From: Silurus meridionalis
Taxonomy: Eukaryota; Chordata; Actinopteri; Siluriformes; Siluridae
DNA: 64,000 bases
Assembly (NCBI RefSeq): GCF_014805685.1
Contig: NC_060906.1
Coordinates: forward strand, 17,984,664 to 18,048,663
Direction: 5' to 3'
In this document: piece by piece, positions 1 through 12,306 of the stretch
Position numbering within the stretch: the stretch's first letter is position 1
How the letters are laid out: every line of letters starts with the position of its first letter
Notes under the pieces: generated by a model
The model's database searches: none
What the model saw: the letters and a program-made list of their open reading frames with translations, nothing else
What the model was told of the DNA's origin: nothing
Translations under genes and position numbers: made by a program

Positions 1-971
1 ACAGAAAGAGTAGTAAAGCATGCTCCATTCCAAGAAGCTGTTTCTGCCTCTCTATGCTTTAATACAGATGACTTAACATGCCCTTTTCCTCTGCCATTTT
101 CATCAGCAAACACAAAGCAGTCACCTCCATATTACAGAAAAAAAGACTTTATTACAGGAGAAATTACTTCATCATAAATCTAAATCATCTAAATAAAATT
201 AATGTCTATTCTCAAATATATGGCAAAAATATTAGAAATATTATTCTAAAATAAATGCAAAAAGCTGTAATTTCTGGGCATTTTAAACTGCACTTATTTC
301 TACTATATCCTACTATCTAGTGACATGAGGTATAAACCCATTCATCAGCATAAAAAAAAGCTTTTAAGAAAACATTAACCAGAATAAACTGGCTATTTAA
401 TAATTTGCCAAAATCTTTCAAAAGGATACTTAAAAAAAAAAAAAAAAAACTTCTTAAAACGAAGCTGCAAAGAAGAAAACCTTGCTGACACAGTCACCTG
501 AAATACAGCTAGAGTTCATTATTAGAATTAGAAGCATCGTTAGAATTGGACTCATGTGGTGAAGTCAACTTTTTTTATCCTGGCGATAAGCACCGTCAGC
601 AAGTTAGAGGAAAAATCCATATAAGAAAAAGCATCTTATACCCACTCTATAATATGCTGGTGAATCTTTTATAGTTTGGGCTGTTTTGTAGCCAGAGGGC
701 AGGAGAATCTTGTGATGATTCATAAATGTATAAATTTAGCAACATGTACCACAATATTTTAACCAAAACCTGCCTCTAATTAAACTTTAGCTAAGACAAC
801 CCCCCCCAAACCTTATGTGTGTATGTAAAAACATTCGAAAAGAAAATGTGATGAGAACACAAAATCAGTTCTTTGTAAAGGCCATTTTGAGCCCTACTAA
901 ATCCCGTTGCCTAAACTGAAGATGGCTGCTCACAGCAAACAAACAAACACATGGTACTTGGTATTAGGTAT

Positions 972-972
<1 letters not shown>
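1..972 (-). other. intron after gephyrin exon 8: AT-rich stretch
   Basis: I see AT-rich noncoding DNA with short A runs, for example at 430-450. No exon, RNA gene or recognisable transposon was found on either strand. It belongs to the gephyrin intron that starts at 10213 and runs off the window start. Confidence 0.6.

Positions 973-1029
<57 letters not shown>
973..1029. repeat. (AC)n microsatellite
   Basis: An almost perfect AC dinucleotide run of about 57 bp, inside the intron following gephyrin exon 8. Confidence 0.98.
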
Positions 1030-1034
<5 letters not shown>

Positions 1035-1430
1035 ACAAATCTGTATTACTTAAATGGGGTCTAACAAATGTAAACTATTTAATTACAATTTTCCATTTAT
1101 TTAATTGTATTTAATCAATTTAATTTGTGTCAACCTAATTGATTACTCAATTCATTCAATATAATCAAAAAGTGTATTGCATTAATTTGATTTATTCTTT
1201 TTTCAATATAATTGTATATATTGTTTAATCAAGCGAGCATTTTATTTAAAATTGTTTAAAAAATTTAAACTTTGATGTTCACAAATGTTAAAAAATAATA
1301 AACGGCATTAATAAAAACTACAATTTTATGTTTGGCATTTCTTTCCCCCTAACTGTACCGAAATGAAACCGGACTGTGACGTACCGAACCATGAATTTTG
1401 TGTACCCTCACACCCCTAGAAACTACTGAT
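1030..1430. repeat. AT-rich repeat with DNA-transposon-like end
   Basis: An extremely AT-rich segment full of TTTAATTNAATT motifs ends in a GC-richer piece (1350-1420) that reads CTGTACCGAA, then GTACCGAACCATG, then CACACCCCTAG. That phrase resembles the terminal part of a fish hAT-type element as I remember it. No opposite end was found, so this is at best a fragment. Confidence 0.35.
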
Positions 1431-4400
1431 TGGGAATGATTTATTGTTAATGTAGTTTCATAGAAAATAAATACAATTGCAGTATTTGCCATGATACTTC
1501 TTTATTACTCTATTAATGGGCAAGTATATTATTTTATAGCATTCTGTGCTTTAAAAACCTGTCTTCTGGTCTATCTGAATATTCTGGTCTTAGGTTAGCA
1601 TGGACTGCCTTAAGAGCTTTATTCTCAGTCAGTACCTTAACACCACAGTTACATCAATACTCACACTGGGGAACGTTATTTAATTGCTGTTTTTAGACTC
1701 AGTTTATGCATATGATTAAGTTTTGTGCTTCCTTCACAGATTATGCAGTTTACCTACTGAACATGTAATTCACACCTCTGAGGTTGCCAGATATTTCTTG
1801 AGTAGAGGTATTCAGGAGGAATTTTTCACTAGCATCTAGCCATCTCTCAAGCAATAGCATTTAACCCCCAAAAACTTGGGAATTAAAACTGAGGTGAATC
1901 TTAGAAGCAGATTATGATTTCTTTCATGTCAAATTTAATGCAGTGTCAGGAAAAAAAAACAAGAGGGTGTATAATACATAAAAAAATCAAACAAATACTA
2001 TGACATGCTAATCAGAATATGCCAGGCAATTACATTTAATTTAGTATTGGTATTACAGCATGAATATTTAGTGGTAGTAATGGTTAAATCTAATAAATCC
2101 AAAACATTTTAAATAAAAAAGTATTTTCAATCAAACCATAAAAAAAATTAAAAAAAAAAAGTGTATAATAAATTAATTTAGCAAATTATGACTCATTTTG
2201 GGGGAAAAGCAAACATTGGCAGTAATGTATAAAATAAATCCAAAGCTTGGAAGGAATTAATATTTATAACTCTCACAAAAATAAACATTTTCAAGCAGAA
2301 CACTGCTTATTATGTCCATCAAAAAGAAACAATAGAGGCATTAAGATTCATAGACTAAATAATGGTACCAGGATATCAATACCAACTTAAAGCCTTAACG
2401 TTAGTGATACAGAGAGTGTAAAACACCTGGATTAAAGAAGGCTAATCTGGGGTAAAAGGCTGACGGCTATGTCTGACCTACAAGCAAAAATGACTCATGC
2501 ATAATAATAACATCAGTCTCATTACAGTCGTTGCTGTTATAGATATTACACTCATATCCAGTTATTGTACAGGTCACAGTATGGACTAATACAACAATTA
2601 TAATTGTTGAATTATCCAATAATTCTGTGCAGAAGTCCTAAATAGTTGTTACAAAGTACAGCTCAAAAGATGGATATATGGAAAATAATATTTGTATTTA
2701 ATTTTTAAATTTTTTAATTTATATATACATCTGCATTAAAGTTCATAAAAAGCAACAAAATGAAAACAGACATTATAATCTCAAGAACAAAATGTAAAAA
2801 TATACATTCCATTCCTTGACTTTCGTTTAAAGATTTTCTGACCATTCTAAACCCATTAACCAGAAATGAACCATAAATGAGTAGGATGTTTGTCACCCGG
2901 ATCTGTAACAAATGCTTCAGAGCTTTTACACCACGAACACACTGACTGTGGAGCTGTCTCAAGCAATCACACACAAGCTGTTCAGCTGGAACCATCTCAA
3001 AAATTTGCTATCTTCTTCCACTAAAATGAAACACTGATCACTCATTTACTGCACCAAATGTCACTCCCAGATATTTGAAACAGCTCAGGCCACACTCACA
3101 TTACCTTGAAAGTTTCAAAGAAATTGCTGCAGAGATTTTCTCTGGAAATGCTTATCAAACTTCAGCAACTCATAGCTTAATGATACAGGACCCAGCAAAG
3201 TATTGCAATGGGCCAAAACTTGAGCATGTGAAAAATGACTGTAGCAGAACTACTGCTCAGACTGTGTACAGAACTCTTGAGTGTAGTTTATTGCAGAAAG
3301 CTGATTGGTTTAAAAAAAAAAAAAAGAGCATGAATCAGGATATTAAAAATGAACAGAGAACTGTGTTTTTTTGTTTCAAGCTCTGGCAATAATTAAAAGT
3401 GTTAATGAGAAATTGCAATGGAGGACTTTCATAAAATGGTGAAAGCGCTTCATAAATTTATGTTCAGTATCCCTGATGTAGAGCCTCATCTAGTGGAAGT
3501 CCTTATACAGTAGTGTTCGAATACATTTGGTGTAAACGAGAAGCGTTAAACTGATGAAATTTCCGTCTGACCAATCACATTAAGGCGTTCTAATTTTATA
3601 AGAACTGCCAAAGCATTTTAGTTATCAGGTTTTGAATAATTCAATTATTAAATTGTAATATTATTATTATTATTATTGTATTAATGCTGAGTGCAAAAAT
3701 ATGTGCACCTGAAGTCACAAGATAAAATTGTCAGATAGTTAAGAATGATATGATTATGATTAAAAAAAGGCTTATAACTACGTTTTCCATTTGGGTTGTA
3801 ATCTGTGTTATGATTTTTGCCACAGAAATGTATATTGTACTGTATGTTTATGAAGACATACAACACTTTAGAGAAATTGTTGAATTGAGATCCATTCTTT
3901 TAGTCAGTACCTGGAAATCAAAAGAATGCACATTTTTACATTTAACTGCAATTGAGGCTGTTGAGGTGCAACACTGCAGATTTGTACATAATCAGATTGG
4001 CTGAATTCGTACTTCTTTGTGCTCTGTCTGGAGTTAAACATTAAGTATAATTTTCAAGTTGAGGATTACTTTAGAGACACTGAACAAAAAAAGCACCACA
4101 TAATACAAAAAAATCAGCTAGGGTTCCTTCTGGAAGAATGCATAAGGACATGAATCTGAGAAAATCACATATAGAGAGAAAAAGAATGAGGAAAAAATAG
4201 AAATGCTATAATCTGCCTTTACATAACACCCTATCCACCCTCTGCAGAAACCAAGTGGCAGCATGACATGCCTGCGCATACACACACGCACTCACGCGTG
4301 CGCACAGAAAATAGCATACAGGCATGCACGCGTATAGAAGGAAAAGACAACTAATATATTGCAGATTTTAATAGAAGAAAAAACACCAAACACACACAAA

Positions 4401-4490
4401 AACAATCCCAGTGCGGGGAAAACTAATGAACTTACCATCTTCTACACACGCAGAATGAGCTCAGTCACACACATACACTCGGTGTTTTGG
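1431..4490 (-). other. intron stretch, nothing recognised
   Basis: About 3 kb of AT-rich intron. Open frames at 2714-2995 (minus) and 3075-3392 (plus) have no domain, no start context and no splice structure I can recognise, and I treat them as chance. A short GC-alternating patch with CACGCG and GTGCGC lies at 4275-4330. Nothing else stands out. Confidence 0.6.
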
Positions 4491-4548
4491 ACAATCTGAT
4501 AGAGTGTGCGAGAGGAGGAGAGAGCTGAGGGAGGAGAGAGGAGGAGAG

Positions 4549-4681
4549 TAGGAGCACAAGAATGGATAAACATTGGACAGAGGCAGAGAAAGAGGGAGGA
4601 GGGAAGAGAGAGAGGGAGTCTCCCTTCCTCCTCTCCCCCTCCCTCTCTCTTTAATCTTCATCCATTCTTGTGCTTCCATCT
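4549..4681. repeat. homopurine/homopyrimidine inverted repeat
   Basis: The left arm (about 4549-4616) runs from GAGCACAAGAATGGAT into a purine-only tract. The right arm (about 4619-4681) runs from a pyrimidine-only tract to ATCCATTCTTGTGCTTCC, which is the reverse complement of the start of the left arm. The arms are about 60-65 nt with a few mismatches and almost no loop. Each strand could fold into a long hairpin, and the purine tract could also form a triplex. It sits inside a wider purine-rich region starting near 4505. Confidence 0.85.
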
Positions 4682-4806
4682 ATTTCTCCCTCTTACTCCG
4701 TCACACTCCATCCAGGCGAGTGAGCAAATAAATGATAGTAAGAAATACAATGCAGTTAGAGAGTGGAAGGGAAAGGGAGAGGTGGAATGTACATTAAAAC
4801 AATAAG

Positions 4807-4809
<3 letters not shown>

Positions 4810-4853
<44 letters not shown>
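4810..4853. repeat. (CA)n microsatellite
   Basis: A perfect CA run of about 44 bp, directly after the homopurine palindrome region. Confidence 0.98.
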
Positions 4854-4856
<3 letters not shown>

Positions 4857-4927
4857 TTACTCAACCACACAGCTCCCTGAGAAAGTACACATTAGAGTTG
4901 TGACTGCATGCCTGCTAGCACTTCATA

Positions 4928-4928
<1 letters not shown>

Positions 4929-4981
<53 letters not shown>
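4929..4981. repeat. (AC)n microsatellite
   Basis: A perfect AC run of about 53 bp, only 75 bp from the previous CA tract. Confidence 0.98.
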
Positions 4982-4984
<3 letters not shown>

Positions 4985-5037
4985 TCATCTTTGTGCACTG
5001 CCAAGACAGAATCTGAATACTGGCATAGTTTTAGGAC

Positions 5038-5215
5038 TTTGGAGATGGATGATAAGAGGAATGGAATGATGGACTAAGAATGGACATAAAAATAGATGGC
5101 TGGACAGATGATTGAGTAGACAAAAGAATAAATGGAGGGGTGGCTTGAAGAACTAATGCCTGGAAAGGTGGATATTTGGCTAGATTGATGGGTGAATAGA
5201 TGTATTCTTATATAA
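5038..5215. repeat. degenerate TGGA/GATG tetranucleotide array
   Basis: Repeated variants of GGATGGATGA, AATGGA and GATGGCTGGA occur every few bases across about 180 bp. This looks like an old, heavily mutated tetranucleotide microsatellite. Confidence 0.6.
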
Positions 5216-5662
5216 GCCAAAGATGAATAGAAAAACAGAACCTTATACATTTGCTAATCCGCCATTCATCAAAAAATGCACAGTCTGTAAAAAACAGTTA
5301 CAGGTAGGTAAGAAGCTTGTGATTCTTGTGGATGATGAAATAGTCCCATGCTTAACTCAAGTGTGGAAATATAGACTTTCTCTGCTCTTCACAAAACAGC
5401 TTTTTTAATTAAAATTTGTGTAGATTAATGGTCATATGAGAATTAAATGTAAAGTCGGCCATGGATTTACAAAAATCCACACAAAATTTTTTTTTATAAG
5501 ACATCAGTTTCATAGTGTCCTCTGTTTTATCAAAAACCATACTGTAACAGATGTAAGACAAATAATTCAACAAATAGAAAAATTACAATAAACAGTGACA
5601 CCAGGACGGTTTCTCTTTATAAAGTCAGAGTCTCTATTTCTCTCACTCTGTGTGTGTTTGTG

Positions 5663-5668
<6 letters not shown>

Positions 5669-5723
<55 letters not shown>
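5669..5723. repeat. (TG)n microsatellite
   Basis: A perfect TG run of about 55 bp. It is 70 bp from the following AC tract, so on one strand the two form a TG-spacer-AC inverted pair. Confidence 0.98.
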
Positions 5724-5725
<2 letters not shown>

Positions 5726-5792
5726 TCTCTGCACTGAAGTTAAGAATTCCTTTTCTATTAATGATAGAGCACTGTAAAGGAAAAACTACATC

Positions 5793-5795
<3 letters not shown>

Positions 5796-5849
<54 letters not shown>
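5796..5849. repeat. (AC)n microsatellite
   Basis: A perfect AC run of about 54 bp in opposite orientation to the TG tract at 5669-5723. The open frames reading through these tracts (His/Thr and Cys/Val polymers) are artefacts of the repeat. Confidence 0.98.
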
Positions 5850-5851
<2 letters not shown>

Positions 5852-5904
5852 CTACAGTCTGTTTCTCTCGCTCTTTCTGTATAATGTATATCAAACACTA
5901 TCTG

Positions 5905-6092
5905 TACAAAATTAAACACCTGACCATCACACTCAAATGGGATTCTTCCTTATACTGTTGCCACAAATTTGTAATCACACAACTGTACAAGATGACACAC
6001 AGAGCAATGATCTCATCTCAATACCTCTGGGACAAACCTAAAAAATGTCAGTACACCAGACCTCCTCACCCAATCTGTACCTGACCTCATTA
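5905..6092 (+). mobile_element. Tc1/mariner-type remnant, group C
   Basis: The segment begins with AACACCTGACCATCACAC, passes CTGTTGCCACAAA, and ends with CAGACCTCCTCACCCAA and ACCTGACCTCATTA. The same phrases, with drift, occur in order in the larger element at 55570-56095 (GGACACCTGACTTT, CCTCCTCACCC, ACATGACTTTACTAA). It is an internally deleted copy of that family with no coding capacity. Confidence 0.7.

Positions 6093-6095
<3 letters not shown>

Positions 6096-6151
<56 letters not shown>
6096..6151. repeat. (TG)n microsatellite
   Basis: A perfect TG run of about 56 bp, abutting the end of the Tc1-type remnant. Confidence 0.98.
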
Positions 6152-6152
<1 letters not shown>

Positions 6153-8200
6153 TAGTCCGGTGTACACAAACATTTTGCCTATTAATGTAAAACCAAAATT
6201 GTGTCGTTGCAATTCAGACAGCAGACAAATCCACAGATCGATACACATAAAAGGTGAAGTTTGTGTAAAACAGAGTCATGGATCGGGTTACACAATATTC
6301 CTTAGTTTTAAGCCCATTATCTTGCTGGATTTCCAGCACTGCTGTCTAAGCGTTTGATATAACCGCAATATGTCATGCTGAGGTTATTTCTGGATTGTAA
6401 TTACACTGAAGCACAATGATGCCGTTTAAGGTCAATAGTAAATACAGAAATATGACACTGTCAATGAAAAGGTACATATGAAGGGCACAAGCAGATACAA
6501 CATCCAAAATAAGAGACATTGCTTATCCTGTTAATGGGAGTATGATGCACTACATTACACACTGAAAAAAAAAGTCACCTTTTGAACAAAGGAAAAAATA
6601 ATTTATTCTTTATTTTTTGTGCAGTCATGTTTTCTTTAAAAAAAAAAAAAGAAAATTAAGATTTAAAGTGCAATTGACTTATGATTTCAGACTTTTAGAT
6701 AAACACTGCTTATTTCTTTTATTCATTATCATTCTATGTAATTAATCAATTAAAATCATACACGTTTTCACTAAGTACTTTAATGTGTCAGAAATCCTGG
6801 TGATTTGACTCACATCAAACGATTTTATTTAAGGATGAAGCATTTTCCTTTTGAAGATTTTTTTTACAAGCCATGTTTTTTAACACAGCACACTGCGACA
6901 AAAATAAGGAAAAAGAATGATTCTTTCAGCAATTCAAACATAAAACAAAAACCCAAACTGTTTCTTCCAGTATGGGGTGTAAGAAATATATCTGCAGCAA
7001 TATGGCTATAGAGAAGATGTGAAAGATAGGAATTGATTGTGTGAAAAATGAATAGATAGAAAAATATCATAAGTGAAAGAAGAAGGCACATTCGTATCTA
7101 CAGACATATTTCTACTGCAGGAACCTGTCTACTGAACTTTTAGTATATGGCAGGGATAAAATGCATGATACAATTGAATAATGAAAGACAATGTTTTAAA
7201 CTTATACATTAATGATAATAATCAACACATTATCAACAGAAAAAAGCACTTATTATGAATATAGTTTTTTATGTGTAGCCATAGACGCACTATCGACTTG
7301 TCCTTTTTTATATTTAAAATATTTTTAGAACTCACCATTTTTTTAAATAATATATTCACAGTGTGTCTGATAATATGACTAGTCCTAAAATGGATCATTA
7401 GAAGTTATTAGTTATTTATAGTTTTGGTATATTCATATATATGCATATATGCCTATACATTTACACTCATATTTATGTATATTTACAATATTACATTTCT
7501 TACAGTTGAACCAAGCCACTATTTAGAAGTCATAATGATAATTCATAATGGACAATAAATGGACAATAAATGTAACTTTAAAGAAATAATAACTATGTAT
7601 AAAAGTTAACTCTTTAATGCTTTCACTATTTTTATGCAGATTTTAGAATTTGTGTCTGTTCCATTCAGGATTTAAATGTAGATTTAATTACACCAAAAAA
7701 CTACTAATATTTATTAAAAAAAGAAATAAATAACCATCATTCAGGCTTAAGTCGCTGAAATGTCACTGCAATTTTGCTGAATGCTGAAATGATGAATGTC
7801 ATGCAGCTCTGCATGACTCTTCCTGGCAACCCACGCTACATCAGTCCTCGCAGACATAACACACAGGTTGGTAACTGCTCCGTGAAAACACACACAATCT
7901 CATATCTGTGCTCTGTAATAGACTGTACTCATCACAAAATCCACGTGTCCAACTCTAAAATGTAAAACAATGCTGAACATTATAGAAATACACAAGCAGG
8001 TCATAAACAGTGTTTTTTAATATTGGACTTAATCACACTTATGCATAGGATGATTAAGATAGAACTGTGTCATTATATAGTCTTCATGACAGATATGATG
8101 TAGATTCTCTAACAAACAAGTAAGCTTAAAGATGTTAATTAACATTAACCTTTCCTCGTTGCCCCTTGTATATTTGTAGCTATTCTTCCTTTTATGAAAT
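6152..8200 (-). other. intron stretch, nothing recognised
   Basis: About 2 kb of AT-rich intron, with an A run near 6640 and an ATAT-rich patch near 7435-7455. The open frames here are short and featureless. Confidence 0.6.
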
Positions 8201-8310
8201 CCTTTCAATCATTTGACAGAAGCTTTTACCCAAAGCAAATAATAGGCAGATGAAGGTTAATGGCTTTGCTCAGAGATGAAACAGTGCTCCCAAGTGGCAC
8301 AACATAAAAA
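8200..8310 (+). repeat. degraded SINE-like fragment
   Basis: The piece contains CATTTGACAGAAGCTTTTACCCAAAGC, which I split here as CATTTGACAGAAG plus CTTTTACCCAAAGC, followed by GGCTTTGCTCAGAG and CAGTGCTCCCAAGTGGC. This resembles the 3-prime half of fish tRNA-derived SINEs (CCAAAGCGACTTAC, GGCCTTGCTC, CAGTGGC) as I remember them. No A or B box is preserved. Confidence 0.4.
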
Positions 8311-8514
8311 TGTTTTCCGTTTATTTGGGGATTTGGAAATGGAATCCTGATGATCAATCAAATGTCTGTGCCCAAAGTCAAAGAGAGCAAATCTGAACAT
8401 GCTCATATGGTGCTAGGGAAGGTATACTCTTTCTCCCCTGTCAATTACAGCAACACTGGCCAATCATTGGTGTCTTTGAGCTTGTGTATGTGAAAGAGGG
8501 CAGACTTTTTCTGA

Positions 8515-8705
8515 GTGGTCTTTAAACACCGACTCACACAGATGTGGTTGTCTGGCTTCACGTGCCTTGGAGGAAACACGTGTTCCTTATGCCTTGAACC
8601 TTCACCCTCCCCAGCTGGTAGCTGTCATTTGCTGGCAGAGGGCTGGCTTGTTGGCTACCAACAAATTAGGAAGAAAATGGTGACAGGAAATAAATGCAAA
8701 AAAGT
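8515..8705 (+). repeat. dispersed fish repeat fragment
   Basis: CTTGGAGGAAACACGTG, CTTCACCCTCCC, AGCTGGTAGCTGTCAT and GAAGAAAATGGTGACAGG follow each other in the order I recall from a dispersed fish repeat that ends in GGGGAGAAAATGGGG plus an A-rich tail. No family name can be given without a library search. Confidence 0.4.
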
Positions 8706-10348
<1,643 letters not shown>

Positions 10349-11458
10349 CTAACACACATGTACACACAGAGTTTTATTTATTTATTTATTTTTATATATT
10401 TGCATATTAATTAACTTTCTATTCATCTCATTATCTCATTTATGCAAACTATAAAACCCAAATGGAAAAAAAATTATAAAAAATCAATTGAAAACATACT
10501 GATATATATGTTTATGTATGTATATGTATATGTATATGATGACATTGAAAAAAAGTCTCTATACATTCACGACCAACAATATACACCCTTCTCAATATCG
10601 AGAACATGTGTTCATTCGATAGGAACCGGCAGAGAATATGGTAATATATTATCTTCGCAGGTGCATTTTACGCAAGTTTTAGCTTGCTTGTTGTAATTTT
10701 ACATTAGTCAACAGTTGCTAGAAAACTGAGCAATCAAGTTTGACTTCTTGTTTTCAGTGTGTCTTGTCTAAGTTTCCGTAATTAAAAACAATTACGATGT
10801 CCAACACACTCACACAAGTATTTTAAACTAGAAACAATACCGAACAGAGGTGGGATGAATTTTTATTGGCTGAGCATACCTGTCAATCTGTGGAAGGCGT
10901 GACAGTAAAATGAGGACGTGGATGTGTCTGTTCACAGCGACAGTGGCATAGACATACACGCACACACAAATGAAAAAATAACACACATGCAGTAATACAT
11001 AATGAGGATGAATTAATTTCATGAGATGGTTCAAGCAAGTGGGGTCATATAAAGCAAGGAACAGAGGTCAAAGAATTTTATAAAAAAAAAATTTGTTTGG
11101 TATTAATGGTATTAATAACTAGATACGATAAATATTAATAAAAAATGGTTTATATTATGCCAGTTACACAACACACTTCTAATAAAAAGTTGTACATTTC
11201 TTAATCTGATGTTTGGCTGCCTAAAACAAGTGCAAATAATGAAATTTCTTTGCTAAATATGATTATTTTATATCTTAGTGCTATATACTATTTTTAATAA
11301 TTGAGCATGTTAATACAGTGTAAAATAAAATTCAGAAAGAAAGAAAGTGAGTATTTCTCACATGAGTGAAGAAATGAATTAAATGGTAGATATGATCATA
11401 TTAGTTAGATGGTTCTGATGATATGAACAATATTATTGTTTTAACTATGCCCATATAC
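10349..11458 (-). other. gephyrin intron 7 (1110 bp)
   Basis: The intron lies between two phase-0 junctions. In mammals the C3 cassette (about 36 codons) is inserted at exactly this junction. I looked for its residues (NHPFYTSP, SYSHHATG) in all minus-strand frames and saw none. The intron holds an ATTT-type run at 10373-10395, a TATG/TATA-rich patch near 10500-10535, and GA-rich AAGAAAG near 11336-11347. Nothing else was recognised. Confidence 0.75.
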
Positions 11459-11734
11459 CTTGGCAGCGATAGATGCGGCAGTGATGTGGGAGGAGGAGCT
11501 GTCCTCAGCCGAGGCCACGCCGCTGTCCTTCTTCTCCTCCTCTTCCTCCTCACACTGCACTCCTTTGTCTTCAGTCTGGCGGTGGGCGGGGCTCGAGGAA
11601 GGAGGCGGGGACAGTGGGGGCGGGGGTGAGGGCAGATCCTCCAACTCATTAGCTGCTTCTTTCACCTTGACCACAGCCTCACGCAGCAGGTCTATGGCGT
11701 GAGGAAGAGCAGGAAGGATGAACTGAAAACACTC
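11459..11734 (-). CDS. GPHN: gephyrin coding exon 7 (end of G domain, linker)
   Basis: This exon has 92 codons, phase 0 at both ends. The acceptor is CCCCTACAG before GAGTG, after a long pyrimidine tract, and the donor is AAG before GTATATGG. It corresponds to human residues 153-243. The first part ([19 protein letters not shown]) is the last helix region of the G domain. Then come [16 protein letters not shown], which keeps the three Ser-Pro sites (Ser188, Ser194, Ser200 in human) bound by the isomerase PIN1, and [11 protein letters not shown], which holds the dynein light chain binding motif and the Cys212 palmitoylation site. [14 protein letters not shown] closes the exon. Relative to my memory of human gephyrin the SPAHRQ stretch is one residue longer. 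The overlapping plus-strand open frames are shadows. Confidence 0.97.
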
Positions 11735-11920
11735 CTGTAGGGGAAAGTGTAGGAGAAAAAAATATTGAAGATTAGAACACCCAGTAAGATTAGAGGAAAG
11801 GAAAAGGTAGTAGAAAATAGTAGAAAAGGGGAAGTAAAAGATTGACGTATGGTTTCCCAACATTTCTGGCTGGCCGTGCTAAATTATTTTCTGAACAGTG
11901 ATAAAAAGTGAGTTAAAAAA
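11735..11920 (-). other. gephyrin intron 6, exon-proximal part
   Basis: The polypyrimidine tract of the exon 7 acceptor (pyrimidine-rich on the minus strand) fills roughly 11735-11800. The rest is AT-rich, up to the insertion point of the DIRS element near 11921. Confidence 0.8.
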
Positions 11921-11967
11921 TGTCTCTAGGTTACGTATGTAACCCTAGTTCCCCGAGGGAACGAGAC

Positions 11968-12143
11968 GCTGCGTCGCAATGCTTTGGGAATGCCTCGTGT
12001 TGTCCACGCTTTGAAACACGTGTGAAATCCGGCCAATAGGCAAGTCGTGATGTCATCGGCGGGCGACAACGCGCAAACCAGGAGCTACAAAATGGCTGAG
12101 CGATGGTAGCAACATTAGCTTCTGACAAAGAGAAGGTAAGCGC
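11968..12143 (+). repeat. DIRS inverted terminal repeat, left copy
   Basis: The copy runs from GCTGCGTCGCAATGCTTTGG to AGGTAAGCGC. Its reverse complement is found at 13741-13911, with scattered substitutions and a few small indels. Shared phrases are CCAATAGGCAAGTCGTGA, CTACAAAATGGCT and GCGATGGTAGCAACATTAGC. Outside it, 11921-11967 is unique to this end. Confidence 0.92.
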
Positions 12144-12167
12144 CACAGGGATGCAGGAAGTGTGGCT

Positions 12168-12273
12168 CAGGAACGCAGCATCTCGTTCCCTCGGGGAACT
12201 AGGGTTACATACATAACCTAGAGACATTTCCCATTCGGGAGGTTCGAGCTGCGTCGTAACGCTTTGGGAACGA
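12168..12273. repeat. DIRS internal complementary region
   Basis: The first half (12168-12227) is the reverse complement of the left outer end (11921-11980), including the palindromic GGGTTACATACATAACC core. The second half (12228-12273) is the reverse complement of the right outer end (about 13884-13929), with CCCATTCGGGAGGTTCGAGC matching GAACTTCCAGAATGGG. It therefore bridges the two element ends in the order they would have in a circle, as the DIRS replication model requires. Confidence 0.88.
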
Positions 12274-12306
12274 GAGTCCAATCACGCCACACTGACCAGA
12301 CCCTGC

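Noticed and set aside
2714..3392. 93- and 105-codon open frames
   Set aside because: No domain or exon structure; the region lies within the gephyrin intron and looks like background.
5595..6357. Open frames of Cys/Val or His/Thr polymers
   Set aside because: They are translations of TG and AC microsatellites; the same holds for those at 22304, 24367, 33009, 35487 and 35829.
10828..11034. Possible cassette exon in gephyrin intron 7 with a donor-like CAG before GTATGC near 10880
   Set aside because: Its frame (RLPQIDR) does not resemble the C3 cassette and no convincing acceptor precedes it in frame.
11423..11702. Plus-strand open frames over the gephyrin exon 7 region (68 and 80 codons)
   Set aside because: They are shadows of the minus-strand exon, whose frame matches gephyrin and whose splice sites fit.
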